A stretch of 64,000 nt of DNA from an uncultured Ferrovibrio sp. (GCF_937960835.1 NZ_CALGPC010000006.1:186001-250000); one strand, 5' to 3'; shown: positions 15,622 through 24,512, counted from the first letter of the stretch. Notes: generated by a model from the sequence alone, not told the origin. Translations and numbers: made by a program.

Positions 15622-16830
15622 ATGGATCCAATCGACATCAAAGAGATGTTGCATCACCACCATCTCTGGCTGAAGGGGATGCCGACTGGTAAGCCGGCAG
15701 ACTTCTCCGGCCGCGATCTATCCGGTGCTGACCTGTGCAACGTGGATTTGCGGCGCGCCAGCTTTCGCATGGCCAAGCTGCGCGGCGCCAAGCTGAGCAA
15801 ATCCGTGCTCATGCAATGCGACTTCTTCAAAGCCGATCTGACCGAGGCCGATTTGAGCGAGGCCGATCTCACACGCGCCGATTTCCGCGGCGCTGTGCTG
15901 GAAAAGGTCAACATGGCCGGTGCCAATCTCACCGGCGTGAACTTTCGCCGCGGCCTTGAGATCGGCGCCAATCCCGCCGCACCCGTGGCGGTGATGCGCC
16001 AGAACGTCACCGGCAGCAATTTTGCCGGCGCGACGCTGGTCGGCGTCGATGCCCTGGGCGCCGATTTCACCGGCAGCAACCTGGCCGGCGCCAATATGCA
16101 GGATGCCGCGCTGACCGATTGCCAGCTTGTGGGTGCCGATCTCTCGGGCGCCGATCTGGGCGGGGCGTCGCTGGCCGGCGCCAATCTGGTCGGGGCCGAG
16201 CTCAGCGGCGCCAATCTGGCCGGTGCCACCCTGCAGGGTGCGAATCTGACCGACGCGCATCTGCACAATGTCGATTTGAGCGATGTCGAGATCACCGGCG
16301 CCAATCTGGCGATGGCGAATCTGGCTGCGGCTCCGGCCGCGCCAGCGCCCAAGCCGATGACCGAAGCCGAGATTCGCGCCGCGCTGGACCAGCACCGGCG
16401 CTGGGTCGAAGGCGGGCAGGGCAAACCGGCCAATCTGCGCGGCCAGGACCTGTCCGGCTTCGATCTGCGCAAACTGGACCTGTCCGGCATCAAGCTGCGC
16501 GGAGCCGCCCTGCGGGATGCCAGACTGGACGGCGCGACCTTCAAGTTCGCCGATCTCTCCGGCACCGACCTGCGCGGCGCCAGCGCCACTGGCGTGATCT
16601 TCGCGGGCTGCAACCTGAATGGCGCGGATTTGCGCCATACACGCCTGACCGGCAGTCGTTTCATGAGCGCCGAGATCCTCAGCCCCAAGGGCGAGCGGAC
16701 CGGCCGAATCATCTACACCGATCTGTCCAACGCCCGCTTCGGCGGCACCGATTGCGACCAGGTCGACTGGGGCGACGCCATCCTGCGGGATATCAGCGGC
16801 CTTGAACCGCAGCAGGATGGCGGTCCATGA
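15622..16830 (+). CDS. Pentapeptide-repeat protein with two repeat blocks
   Basis: The 402-residue product is almost wholly made of A(D/N)LXX pentapeptides, which fold as a right-handed quadrilateral beta-helix. There are two blocks, each opened by a similar leader: WLKGMPTGKPADFSGRDLSG near residue 15 and WVEGGQGKPANLRGQDLSG near residue 262. An Ala/Pro spacer joins them. ATG at 15622 follows AAGGGTAGG; the frame runs open upstream through GC hairpins and is not used. It lies 10 bases before cheD and likely forms an operon with it. Function is unknown; such proteins are protein-binding scaffolds or DNA mimics. Confidence 0.9.
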   Translation: MDPIDIKEMLHHHHLWLKGMPTGKPADFSGRDLSGADLCNVDLRRASFRMAKLRGAKLSKSVLMQCDFFKADLTEADLSEADLTRADFRGAVLEKVNMAGANLTGVNFRRGLEIGANPAAPVAVMRQNVTGSNFAGATLVGVDALGADFTGSNLAGANMQDAALTDCQLVGADLSGADLGGASLAGANLVGAELSGANLAGATLQGANLTDAHLHNVDLSDVEITGANLAMANLAAAPAAPAPKPMTEAEIRAALDQHRRWVEGGQGKPANLRGQDLSGFDLRKLDLSGIKLRGAALRDARLDGATFKFADLSGTDLRGASATGVIFAGCNLNGADLRHTRLTGSRFMSAEILSPKGERTGRIIYTDLSNARFGGTDCDQVDWGDAILRDISGLEPQQDGGP

Positions 16831-16840
16831 TGGAGGTTGC

Positions 16841-17488
16841 ATGACTACGACCTCCAGCATCCTGCGTCGGCCTGCGGGCGGCGATCCCGGCGCGGGTCTG
16901 GCAGAGCGTCGCCGGTATTTCGACCCTGTGCTGAAAGTGCAGGTCGTGCAGGTCTTCCAGGGCGACTTCTTTGTATCGACCCGCGACGGCGAGATGCTGG
17001 CCACCGTGCTGGGATCCTGCGTCGCCGCCTGCATCCGCGATCCCGTCGCAGGCGTTGGCGGGATGAACCACTTCCTGCTGCCTGACAAGGGTGGCGACAC
17101 CAACCCCGACCTGCCGCTCTCGGCTTCGCTGCGCTATGGCAGCTACGCGATGGAGCAGCTCATCAACGGCATCCTGGCGGCTGGCGGCCGGCGCGAGCGG
17201 CTGGAGGTGAAGATCTTTGGCGGCGCCAACGTGCTGGCCGGCCTGCGCGGCATCGGCCATCAGAATGCCGATTTCATCGAACGCTATCTCAAGGCCGAAG
17301 GCTTTAAGGTGATGGCCTCCGATCTGCGCGGCACCTTGCCGCGCAAGGTTCAGTATTTCCCGTCGACCGGTGTCGCGCGCGTCAAGCAGATCGACGATGC
17401 CAGCGGCAAGGCGGTGTTCCAACGTGAGAACAGCAAGAAGATCACTGCTGTGCAGACGCAGGCAGGCAGTATCGAGCTGTTCGACTGA
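16841..17488 (+). CDS. cheD: Chemoreceptor glutamine deamidase CheD
   Basis: The 215-residue product matches CheD: VVQVFQGDFFVSTRDGEMLATVLGSCVAAC with catalytic Cys60, GGMNHFLLP with His77, and KIFGGANVL. CheD deamidates receptor glutamines and in many bacteria also regulates a CheC-type phosphatase. The C-terminal part (from about 170) includes the usual YFPSTGVARVK and then a longer tail. ATG at 16841 is chosen for the GGAGG at 16832-16836. It is separated from the rest of the che genes and sits between the pentapeptide protein and the degenerate receiver. Confidence 0.95.
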   Translation: MTTTSSILRRPAGGDPGAGLAERRRYFDPVLKVQVVQVFQGDFFVSTRDGEMLATVLGSCVAACIRDPVAGVGGMNHFLLPDKGGDTNPDLPLSASLRYGSYAMEQLINGILAAGGRRERLEVKIFGGANVLAGLRGIGHQNADFIERYLKAEGFKVMASDLRGTLPRKVQYFPSTGVARVKQIDDASGKAVFQRENSKKITAVQTQAGSIELFD

Positions 17489-17514
17489 GGCGGCGTTAAG
17501 GGCAGCTTTCGGTC

Positions 17515-18066
17515 ATGGCATACAGGCTGAACAACATCGCTGCTCTTGTGGTCGACAGCAATCACAACCACATGCAGCTTATTAAGGAGGTTTTGCGACC
17601 GCTCGGTGTCACGCGCATTGCCGAATGCACCAACGCGCAGGATGCCATCGCTTATCTCGAAAACAACGTCGTCGATATCATCTTCACCGAATGGCACATG
17701 GACGGTGAGATGGATGGCATCGGCTTCGTCGAATGGGTGCGCAAGAACCCCGCGTCGAAGAATGTCTTCGTGCCGATCATCATGGTCACCGCGCAGTCGG
17801 AAGAATGGAAGGTGAAGCGGGCGCGCGATGCCGGCATCACCGAATTCCTGGTCAAGCCGTTCTCGGCCAAGACGATGGCGCGCCGCATTACCGTCGTCAT
17901 CGAATATCCGCGCCAGTTCGTGCGCACCGACGATTTCTTCGGCCCCGACCGGCGTCGCCACAAGGTCTCCAATTACACCGGGCCGGAACGCCGCCACGAC
18001 ATGCTCGAAAAAGGCGAGCAGCAGATGCCGGATTCCGCCATCGAAGAGTTGATGAAGGAGCTCTAG
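17515..18066 (+). CDS. Degenerate receiver-domain protein (Glu at the phosphorylation site)
   Basis: The 183-residue product has a receiver fold with the usual MVTAQS Thr and FLVKPFSAKT Lys. The acidic pocket is altered: Asp14-Ser15 replaces Asp-Asp, and the acceptor position is Glu59 in IIFTEWHMDGEMDG (codon GAA). It therefore probably cannot be phosphorylated and may mimic the active state. A basic C-terminal extension (about 130-183) carries GPDRRRHKVSNYTGPERRHD, a motif seen in several alphaproteobacterial regulators. It follows cheD by 26 bases. Confidence 0.85.
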   Translation: MAYRLNNIAALVVDSNHNHMQLIKEVLRPLGVTRIAECTNAQDAIAYLENNVVDIIFTEWHMDGEMDGIGFVEWVRKNPASKNVFVPIIMVTAQSEEWKVKRARDAGITEFLVKPFSAKTMARRITVVIEYPRQFVRTDDFFGPDRRRHKVSNYTGPERRHDMLEKGEQQMPDSAIEELMKEL

Positions 18067-18168
18067 GCGCGGCCCGCCTGCAATGTCGGCTTGACGTTGC
18101 GCCGCTCTGGCCCCAAGATTCGAACCATACGTTGATCAATCCTGCGGGAGGAGGTTGGCCGTCAGGGC

Positions 18169-18585
18169 ATGACCGAAGTGATCGATTTGCATCAGTATCG
18201 GCGTCCGGCGGCGCGGGAGACGGTCTCGCGCGGCACGGGCGCGATCAAAGGTGCCGGCGACAAAGCCCCTGCGACCAGACCCGTCGATCCTCCGGTCTTT
18301 TTCGACCGCCACGAATTCCACCTCATTCTCAATCTCTATGCCCGCATGGTGGGGCAGGGCGAATGGCGCGATTATGCCATCGGCCATGACCGCGAAAGCT
18401 GCAGCTTCGCAGTGTTCAAGCGCAGCGCCGATGGCGCGCTGTATCGCATCGTCAAGACGCCGAAGCTGGCGCGCAAGCAGGGCGCCTTCGCCATCATTGG
18501 TCAGGGCGGCCGCATCATGCGCCGCGGCCGCGACCTTGCCGTGATGCTGCGCTTCTTCGAGCCCAAGCGCGAAGCGGTTTTCTGA
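18169..18585 (+). CDS. DUF2794 family protein
   Basis: The 138-residue product matches DUF2794, a family widespread in Alphaproteobacteria. Landmarks are FFDRHEFHLILNLYARMVGQ, GEWRDYAIG, SFAVFKRSADGALYRIVKTP and the basic PKLARKQGAFAIIGQGGRI. The first 40 residues are variable. Function is unknown. It follows the degenerate receiver by about 100 bases, so co-transcription is possible but not assured. Confidence 0.88.
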   Translation: MTEVIDLHQYRRPAARETVSRGTGAIKGAGDKAPATRPVDPPVFFDRHEFHLILNLYARMVGQGEWRDYAIGHDRESCSFAVFKRSADGALYRIVKTPKLARKQGAFAIIGQGGRIMRRGRDLAVMLRFFEPKREAVF

Positions 18586-18600
18586 TCTCACTCCACTGTC

Positions 18601-18705
18601 GCCCTGGCCCAGCGATGCTGTTCGCATCGCGCGAGCCGGGGCCTCATTTTGTGCGCGAAGACAACGGGGTCTCGGCTCTTTGCTGCGCTGCGGCCGGGAT
18701 GACGG
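18601..18705. repeat. Dispersed REP-like intergenic element, copy 1
   Basis: In the gap between two convergent genes lies a palindrome-rich element with CAGCGATGCTGTTCGCATCG, then GAGCCGGGGCCTCATTTTGTG, and an end GGCCGGGATGACGGC. The reverse complement of 54500-54626 reads nearly the same series of blocks, so the two are copies of one element in opposite orientation. Such elements are common as bidirectional terminators or mRNA stabilisers. Confidence 0.7.
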
Positions 18706-18712
18706 CCTTGCC

Positions 18713-20020
18713 TTACCCCAGCGCCGCCAGTTCGCGGCGATGCTTGGCAACCATGGGCCGTTCGGCAGCGCGGCGTTCGAAATAGGGACGTATGGTCGCC
18801 ACGTCGCCAGCTTTTACGCCGGCGCGCAGCCAAAGCTGCCAGAACAGATCGCGCTGGGCGTGGCTGCCGCCGATCTGCTGCAAGCCGTCTAATGCCGGTT
18901 TCAGCCGAGCATAGGCAGTCGGCCAGTCGCCGCGGCCGTAGGCCACGACGCCTTCTGCCAGCGGCAGGCCGGTATTGCGCCAGATCCGCGTCATCAGACG
19001 GTCGGGCAGGCGGGCGACGTGATCGCGCAGGCTGGCAAGCAGCGTGCTGGCCGCTGCATCGCGTCCGGCCCGCGTCAGGCCCAGCAGGTAATGCGCATCC
19101 AGAAACGGCTCGACATGCTCAGGGCCGCGGCGTTCGATGTGATCGGCGACATCCTGCCAGCGGTCGCCGACATCGAGTCCGGCGAATTCCAGCCGCGCCA
19201 GCAAAGCCACGGCATTCACCTGATCCTGGCTGTATTCCTTCCACACGCCCCAGACATGATCGTCATAAAGCTTCAGCGCATCCTGGGGCCGGTCGCTGTC
19301 GATGGCAAACAGCGCGGCATGCCACCAGTTGTGGCTCAACATGAAGGAATTGCGGTCGGTCCAGGTATCGGCCAGACCGGTCATGAAGTCGAAGCCTTCT
19401 TCGCAGCGTCCCTGCGTTTCCATCACATGCGCGATGGCGTGATGTGCCCATGGCTCGGCGCGCTTCAGCTCGATAGCATGGCGGGCGGCTTCTTCGGCTT
19501 CCGCGAGGCGGTTCATCTCCTCCAGCGCGAAGGCGCGCATGCCGTGCATCTCAGCGGTGCTGCGATGGGCGGGCAGGGCGGCCTCGGCAATCTCCAGCAT
19601 GCCGGCGAGATCGCCGACATGGAACATGTGGAACTGCGTCAGCTTCACGGCCGCGAGGTCTTCGGGCCAATGGGTGACGATCTCGCGGCAGCAGGCAATC
19701 GCGCGTTCGGCATCGCCATTTACCCAGGCCTCGGCCTGCGCCAGCCAAAGCTGTTCGCGTTCGGTCGCCTTGGCGGCATGCGGCTGCGCGGCGACAAGCC
19801 ACGGCCGTGCCTTGGCGGCCGACTGCCCGGTCTGCAGAAACATCTCAAGGCAGGCGGCTTTGGCCTGCGCCATCACGCAGGCCGGATCGGCCTTTGCCGC
19901 GTCCCAGACCGCAGCCGCGGTGGTGCCGTAGGTGATGAAGCTGACGTCGAAGGCATTCAGCCCGGCGATCACCTCCGGATCGTCGGTGGCAACAGCCAGG
20001 CCCCAGCGGTCGCTCAGCAT
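18713..20020 (-). CDS. TTC38-like tetratricopeptide repeat protein
   Basis: The 435-residue product resembles the TTC38 family: HHAIAHVMETQGRCEEGFDF, HNWWHAALFAIDSDRPQDAL and LYDDHVWG are characteristic. It consists of helical repeats throughout, with no signal peptide or catalytic motif. It starts 16 bases after the stop of the mlrC-like gene on the same strand, so the two form an operon. The role in bacteria is unknown; scaffolding is likely. Confidence 0.85.
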   Translation of the reverse strand: MLSDRWGLAVATDDPEVIAGLNAFDVSFITYGTTAAAVWDAAKADPACVMAQAKAACLEMFLQTGQSAAKARPWLVAAQPHAAKATEREQLWLAQAEAWVNGDAERAIACCREIVTHWPEDLAAVKLTQFHMFHVGDLAGMLEIAEAALPAHRSTAEMHGMRAFALEEMNRLAEAEEAARHAIELKRAEPWAHHAIAHVMETQGRCEEGFDFMTGLADTWTDRNSFMLSHNWWHAALFAIDSDRPQDALKLYDDHVWGVWKEYSQDQVNAVALLARLEFAGLDVGDRWQDVADHIERRGPEHVEPFLDAHYLLGLTRAGRDAAASTLLASLRDHVARLPDRLMTRIWRNTGLPLAEGVVAYGRGDWPTAYARLKPALDGLQQIGGSHAQRDLFWQLWLRAGVKAGDVATIRPYFERRAAERPMVAKHRRELAALG

Positions 20021-20036
20021 CGGATCAGCCAGTCGG

Positions 20037-21521
20037 TCAGGTCTGCCAGTCGTTGATGCGGTCCAGCGGATAGATCGGCCGGCGCACCTTCTTGTAATCC
20101 AGGATGCTGTTGTCGGAGGTCGTCACGCCTTCGCCGTCCAGCGTGAAGGTCGCCTTGGCCAGCGGCGCGAAGCCCGCGCGGTAATGGATGCGCGACTTCA
20201 GCAGCAGATAGCGCTTGTGGCGCGGATCGATGCCGACCGAGGTGAACACGCCGGTATCCCAGGGCTCGTGATGACGCGAGACGACGACGATCTGCATCCG
20301 GCCATCCACCTCCAGCACCGCTGTCGGCCCCATCATCACCTTGTAGCCGTTATACATCGGGCCGCGCACGATCCATTCGCCATCCGTAATGGTGCGCACC
20401 TTGCCGGTAACCTTCAGCGGCTTGCCCTTCAATTTTAGCGACGGCATGTCGCTCTTGCCGCCAAGCTCCAGCGTCACCGTGGCGCCGACGCCGGCCTTCT
20501 GCATGATCTGCACGGCTTGCGGATCCCAGACCGCGCCGACCGCGACGTCTTCGAGGCCCTGACGCAGCACTTCGTCGATCACCGTCATCACGTCCTGCGT
20601 GCCGCCCGAGCCGCAATTGTCGGCGTGATCGAGCAGGATGACCGGGCCATCGGTGATCTGCTTGGCCTTGGCGACCGTCTCCTTCAGGTCGCGGTGGCGG
20701 TAGATATGCTGGTCGCGCTTGTCCCAGACGGCAGCAGCGATGCGGTCGGCGGCTTCGTCGGCCTGCTTCTGGTCGTTGCCGATCGTGATCACGGTGGCGC
20801 CCGCATCCTTGATATCGGCCATCGCAAAGCCGCCGAACACGGTGGCGGCGGGCAGGCCACGGGCCTCTTCCTCGCGGCAGGCCTGGATCGCCGATTTCAT
20901 CGGCTCGTCATCGGTACCCTGGCACAGCGTCTGCGAAAGCAGGGGCAACTGACGCAGCGCCATGGCCGGCTTCGGCCGCTTGCCCGCGATCACCTCCATC
21001 ACCACGCGGCCCACCTGGCGTGCCACCACATCCATGTCGACATGCGGATAGGTCTTGTAGCCGATCAGGCCGGTGCAGTTCTGCACCATCTTGGGCGTGA
21101 GGTTGCAATGCAGGTCCAGCGTCACGGCAATCGGCAGGTCGGGCGCGATCTGGCGGATTTTCTCCAGCAGCGTGCCTTCGCCGTCATCGGTGCTTTCGGC
21201 AACCATGGCGCCATGCAGGTCGAGCAGGCAGCCGTCGCAGCCCTTCGCCACCGCCTCCAGGATCGGATCGGTCAGGCGCTGGTAGGCATCCGCCGTCACC
21301 AGGCCGCCCGGCATCGCTTCCGCCGCCATCGGCAGCTCCACCTCCGCGCCGTATTCCTTCGCGAGCTGCAGATAGACGCCCAGCGGCATGTTGGTCTTGG
21401 CATAGGCGTCGATGGCTGCCTGTCCGGTATAGAGACCCCAGGCTTCGAACCGCGCCCAGTCGGTGACGATCGGCGAGAAGGTGTTGGTCTCGTGCTTCAT
21501 CATCGCCAGGACGAGTTTCAT
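20037..21521 (-). CDS. M81 family metallopeptidase, MlrC-like
   Basis: The 494-residue product matches the M81 (microcystinase C/MlrC) family. The N-terminal domain carries KHETNTFSP, the metal-binding DLHGAMV and TLDLHCNLT; the C-terminal MlrC domain begins near VILLDHADNCGSGGTQDVM. Family members are zinc enzymes that cleave linear peptides or small amides; here the natural substrate is unknown. It is the first gene of the operon with the TTC38-like protein. Confidence 0.9.
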   Translation of the reverse strand: MKLVLAMMKHETNTFSPIVTDWARFEAWGLYTGQAAIDAYAKTNMPLGVYLQLAKEYGAEVELPMAAEAMPGGLVTADAYQRLTDPILEAVAKGCDGCLLDLHGAMVAESTDDGEGTLLEKIRQIAPDLPIAVTLDLHCNLTPKMVQNCTGLIGYKTYPHVDMDVVARQVGRVVMEVIAGKRPKPAMALRQLPLLSQTLCQGTDDEPMKSAIQACREEEARGLPAATVFGGFAMADIKDAGATVITIGNDQKQADEAADRIAAAVWDKRDQHIYRHRDLKETVAKAKQITDGPVILLDHADNCGSGGTQDVMTVIDEVLRQGLEDVAVGAVWDPQAVQIMQKAGVGATVTLELGGKSDMPSLKLKGKPLKVTGKVRTITDGEWIVRGPMYNGYKVMMGPTAVLEVDGRMQIVVVSRHHEPWDTGVFTSVGIDPRHKRYLLLKSRIHYRAGFAPLAKATFTLDGEGVTTSDNSILDYKKVRRPIYPLDRINDWQT

Positions 21522-21712
21522 GGGGCTCTGCCTCTTTTTGCTTTGTTGATGTCGGTTGGTGTCAGCGGAAGATCTCAGGAAGGATCGTCGGTATGCGAAC
21601 GAAAGATTAGAACCACTCGCCCGCCTCTGTCACGCGGCATCTGTCATGCAGCAGTCGTGCTGGCGGCACCGGCCGCGTGTGATGACGCATTGCACAAAAT
21701 GCACAAAGAAAA

Positions 21713-21738
21713 GGCCCCGGCGGTTTCCCGCCGGGGCC
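21713..21738 (-). terminator. Intrinsic terminator of the Bax-inhibitor-1 gene
   Basis: GGCCCCGGCGG (21713-21723) pairs perfectly with CCGCCGGGGCC (21728-21738) around a TTTC loop. Read on the minus strand, the hairpin is followed by CTTTTCTTT. It lies 30 bases beyond the stop of the minus-strand gene ending at 21768. Confidence 0.85.
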
Positions 21739-21767
21739 CTTCCTCTTCTCGGGTGTTTATGCCGGGA

Positions 21768-22493
21768 TCAGTTGTTCCGCTGGCCGAAGAGCTGCAGCAG
21801 AGCCATGAAGATGTTCAGGAAGTTCACATAGAGCGAGGTGGCGCCGAAGACCGCCTGCTTGGTCTGGATATCGGCGGGGTCGCCCTCGTAGAACTCCGAC
21901 TTGATGCGCTGGGTGTCGTAGGCGGTCAGGCCGGTGAAAACCAGCACGGTGATGGCCGAGATGGCGAACTGCAGCGCCGTCGAGCCGAGGAAGATGTTCA
22001 CCACGCTGGCGATGATCAGGCCGATCACGCCCATGAACAGGAAGCTTCCCATCCCGGTCAGGTCGCGCTTGGTGGTGTAGCCCCACAGGCTCATCGCGCC
22101 GAACATCGCGGCGGTGATGAAGAAGACCCGCAGGATCGACTCACCGGTATAGACCAGGAAGATGGTCGAGATGGACAGGCCCATCGTGGCGGTGAAGGCC
22201 CAGTACAGAGCCTGCACGGCACCGGCCGACATCTTGTTGGCGCCGAAGCTCATCACCAGCAGCAGGCCAAGCGGCGCAAGCATCACCACGAAAGCCAGAC
22301 CGCTGCCGAACAGGGTCTGCATCAGAGCCGGCGACTGGGACACGACCAGGGCCACGATGGCGCTCAGCGCAAGGCCAGAGCCCATGTAGTTGTAAACCCG
22401 CAGCATATAGGCGCGCAGCGCCTCATCGATCGTCGCACGGTCGATCGTGGTGGCGCCGTAGCCGTAGCGCGGCTGATTGAACGGCGTCGTCAT
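21768..22493 (-). CDS. Bax inhibitor-1 / YccA family inner-membrane protein
   Basis: The 241-residue product has about seven hydrophobic helices and the family motifs: an N-terminal RATIDEALRAYMLRVYNYMGSGLALS, LYWAFTATMGLSIS, and the conserved TAYDTQRIKSEFYEG near the C-terminus where the pH-sensing Asp residues of BI-1 proteins lie. Members are calcium-leak channels or modulate FtsH. GGAGGTTCC precedes the ATG. A strong terminator follows, so it is probably monocistronic. Confidence 0.93.
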   Translation of the reverse strand: MTTPFNQPRYGYGATTIDRATIDEALRAYMLRVYNYMGSGLALSAIVALVVSQSPALMQTLFGSGLAFVVMLAPLGLLLVMSFGANKMSAGAVQALYWAFTATMGLSISTIFLVYTGESILRVFFITAAMFGAMSLWGYTTKRDLTGMGSFLFMGVIGLIIASVVNIFLGSTALQFAISAITVLVFTGLTAYDTQRIKSEFYEGDPADIQTKQAVFGATSLYVNFLNIFMALLQLFGQRNN

Positions 22494-22721
22494 AGGTGGA
22501 ACCTCCTCAATATCGTTGCGGGAGGTATATTGTCAGGATGGGGCCCGATTTCAAGGTTATTCGCCCCATCAGCCTCTCGATAAGTCATTATACGGCCGTA
22601 ATTTTCGGCACAGGCGTAAATTTAGCGCGCATAAATGTGGCGGCTGTACTAGTCAGTATGCGAACTATGACCTAGAAGCACGGCTCTCCCCGGCGGATAT
22701 CCGCCCGATTCGAGGCCTTTC

Positions 22722-23894
22722 ATGAAGCAGTCCATTTTGCGCCTGACCCTGATTCTCGGGGCGCTCACCGCGTTCACGCCGCTGGCGATAGACATGTATC
22801 TGCCCGGCCTGCCGGCCCTGGAGCGGGCGCTGTCCACCGATCCCGGCTCGGTCCAGCTTACCCTGTCGCTGTTTTTCCTCGGCCTTGCGGTGGGGCAGCT
22901 CTTCTACGGGCCGCTCAGCGACCGCTATGGCCGGCGCGGGCCGCTGCTGGTCGGCAACCTCATGTTCATCGCCGCCTCGGTGGGCTGCGCGCTGGCGGCG
23001 CGGATCGAGGCGCTGATCGCGTTCCGCCTGCTGCAGGCGCTCGGCACCAGCGCCGGCATGGTGATCGCGCGCGCCATGGTGCGCGACCTGTTCGAGCCGA
23101 AGGAAGGTGCGAAGGTCTTCTCGCTGCTGATGCTGGTCATGGGCGTGGCGCCGATCCTTGCGCCGCTGCTCGGCGGCTATCTGCTGATCTGGTTCGGCTG
23201 GGAGGCGATCTTCTGGTTCCTCGCCGGCTTTGGCCTGCTGGCGATGACGGCGGCGCGGCTCTGGCTGCCCGAGACCCATGGCGCCCAGCCGTCCAAGCCG
23301 CTCACCTTCGGCTCGGCGCTGCGCAGTTACGGCCAGCTTTTGGCCAAGCGGCGCTATATGGGCTACACGCTGACCAGCAGCTTTGCGATGGCCGGCATGT
23401 TCGCCTATATCGCCGGCTCGCCGTTTGTCTTCATCAATCTCTACCATGTGCCGGCCGAGACCTATGGCTGGATCTTCGGCACCAACGCCGCCGGCATCAT
23501 TGGCCTGTCACAGCTCAATCCCATGCTGCTGCGCCGCTTCACGCTGGACCAGATGCTGACCGTCGGCGTCGCTTTGCTGGCGGTGTCGGGTCTCGTGCTG
23601 ATCGGCGCGGTGCTGCTGTCCTTCGGCGGCCTGTTCGGCATCTGGCTGCCGGTATTCGCCTATGTGGCCTGTCTCGGTTTCGTGCTGCCCAATGCCTCGG
23701 CCAGCGCCATGGCGGGCGAGGCGGCGCAGGCCGGTTCCGCCGCCGGTCTGATGGGCGTGCTGCAATTCGTTGCCGGTGCCCTGGCCAGCGCAGCCGTCGG
23801 CGCGCTGCAGGACGGCACGGCTTTGCCGATGACCGGCGTGATCGTGGTTTGCGCGCTGCTGTCTTTCATCACGCGCTGGGTGATGGTGCGTTAA
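22722..23894 (+). CDS. Bcr/CflA family multidrug efflux transporter (MFS)
   Basis: The 390-residue product has 12 hydrophobic segments and the drug:H+ antiporter motifs of the Bcr/CflA group: TPLAIDMYLPGLPAL in helix 1, loop 2-3 motif GPLSDRYGRRGP, RLLQALGTSAGMVIARAMVRD in helix 4, and PILAPLLGGYL in helix 5. It would export drugs or sulfonamide-like compounds. It converges with the methyltransferase gene, overlapping by 4 bases. Confidence 0.92.
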   Translation: MKQSILRLTLILGALTAFTPLAIDMYLPGLPALERALSTDPGSVQLTLSLFFLGLAVGQLFYGPLSDRYGRRGPLLVGNLMFIAASVGCALAARIEALIAFRLLQALGTSAGMVIARAMVRDLFEPKEGAKVFSLLMLVMGVAPILAPLLGGYLLIWFGWEAIFWFLAGFGLLAMTAARLWLPETHGAQPSKPLTFGSALRSYGQLLAKRRYMGYTLTSSFAMAGMFAYIAGSPFVFINLYHVPAETYGWIFGTNAAGIIGLSQLNPMLLRRFTLDQMLTVGVALLAVSGLVLIGAVLLSFGGLFGIWLPVFAYVACLGFVLPNASASAMAGEAAQAGSAAGLMGVLQFVAGALASAAVGALQDGTALPMTGVIVVCALLSFITRWVMVR

Positions 23895-24497
23895 GACCGG
23901 AGCTGCGCCAGCCAGACGGTGTGGCCGCCGCAATCGGGGTCATTGGCCTGATGCGCCACGACCTTGAAGCCTTCGGTGGCCAGCAGGCTGCGGTATTCCT
24001 CCGGCGCCAGACTGGCGTGATACAGCGGCTCGCCGTTATAGCTGCCGATCGCCTCGCCATGATGCGGCCCGCTGGTGAACATCAGCGCCGCGCGGGGCGC
24101 CGCATGCTGGCGGAAGCGGCGGAACATGCCGCGCTGATCATCAAAGGCAAGGTGAAAGAAGCTGTCCCAGGCGAGGACGCCGTCGAACTGGCGCTCCAGC
24201 GCCAGCTGCCGCATATCGGCCTCGATCCAGTTCTGCTGCGGAAAACGCTGCCGCGCCAGCGACAGAAGGGTGGGCGAGCTGTCGACACCGGTGACGTCGC
24301 AGCCCTGTGCGATCAGCCAGGCCGCGATGGGTTCGGCATGGCCGCAGCCGATATCCAGCACGGTGGGAGAAGCCGGAAGCAGGGCGAGGAAGCGCTCCAG
24401 CCAAGCTTTTTTCGAATAACGACCGGCCGCGCTGGGCGTCGAAATCATGCGCATGGCGTTCGTAGAGCGCGACGATCTGCTCGGATGCTGAAGTCAT
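23891..24497 (-). pseudogene. Class I SAM-dependent methyltransferase gene interrupted by a +1 base in an A6 run
   Basis: From ATG at 24497 the minus strand reads MTSASEQIVALYERHAHDFD and RGRSLFEK, the typical start of this family, then goes out of frame. The remainder, WLERFLALLPASPTVLDIGC through WDSFFHLAFDDQRGMF to HTVWLAQL, is in another frame. The switch falls exactly at six T on the plus strand (24407-24412; A6 on the coding strand). Removing one A joins them as FEKAWLERF and gives a 201-residue protein. It may be a true mutation, a sequencing error, or rescued by slippage. A shorter start at 24454 gives an N-terminus unlike the family. Confidence 0.8.
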
Positions 24498-24512
24498 GGA
24501 ATGGGGCTCTGA

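Noticed and set aside
7224..18066. Chemoreceptor (MCP) or flagellar genes in the che locus
   Set aside because: No frame with HAMP or the conserved receptor hairpin, and no fli/flg gene, is present in the window.
20517..22583. 688-codon plus-strand frame across mlrC-like and Bax-inhibitor-1 genes
   Set aside because: It crosses two genes on the other strand and the Bax-inhibitor terminator, and is low-complexity His/Arg-rich.
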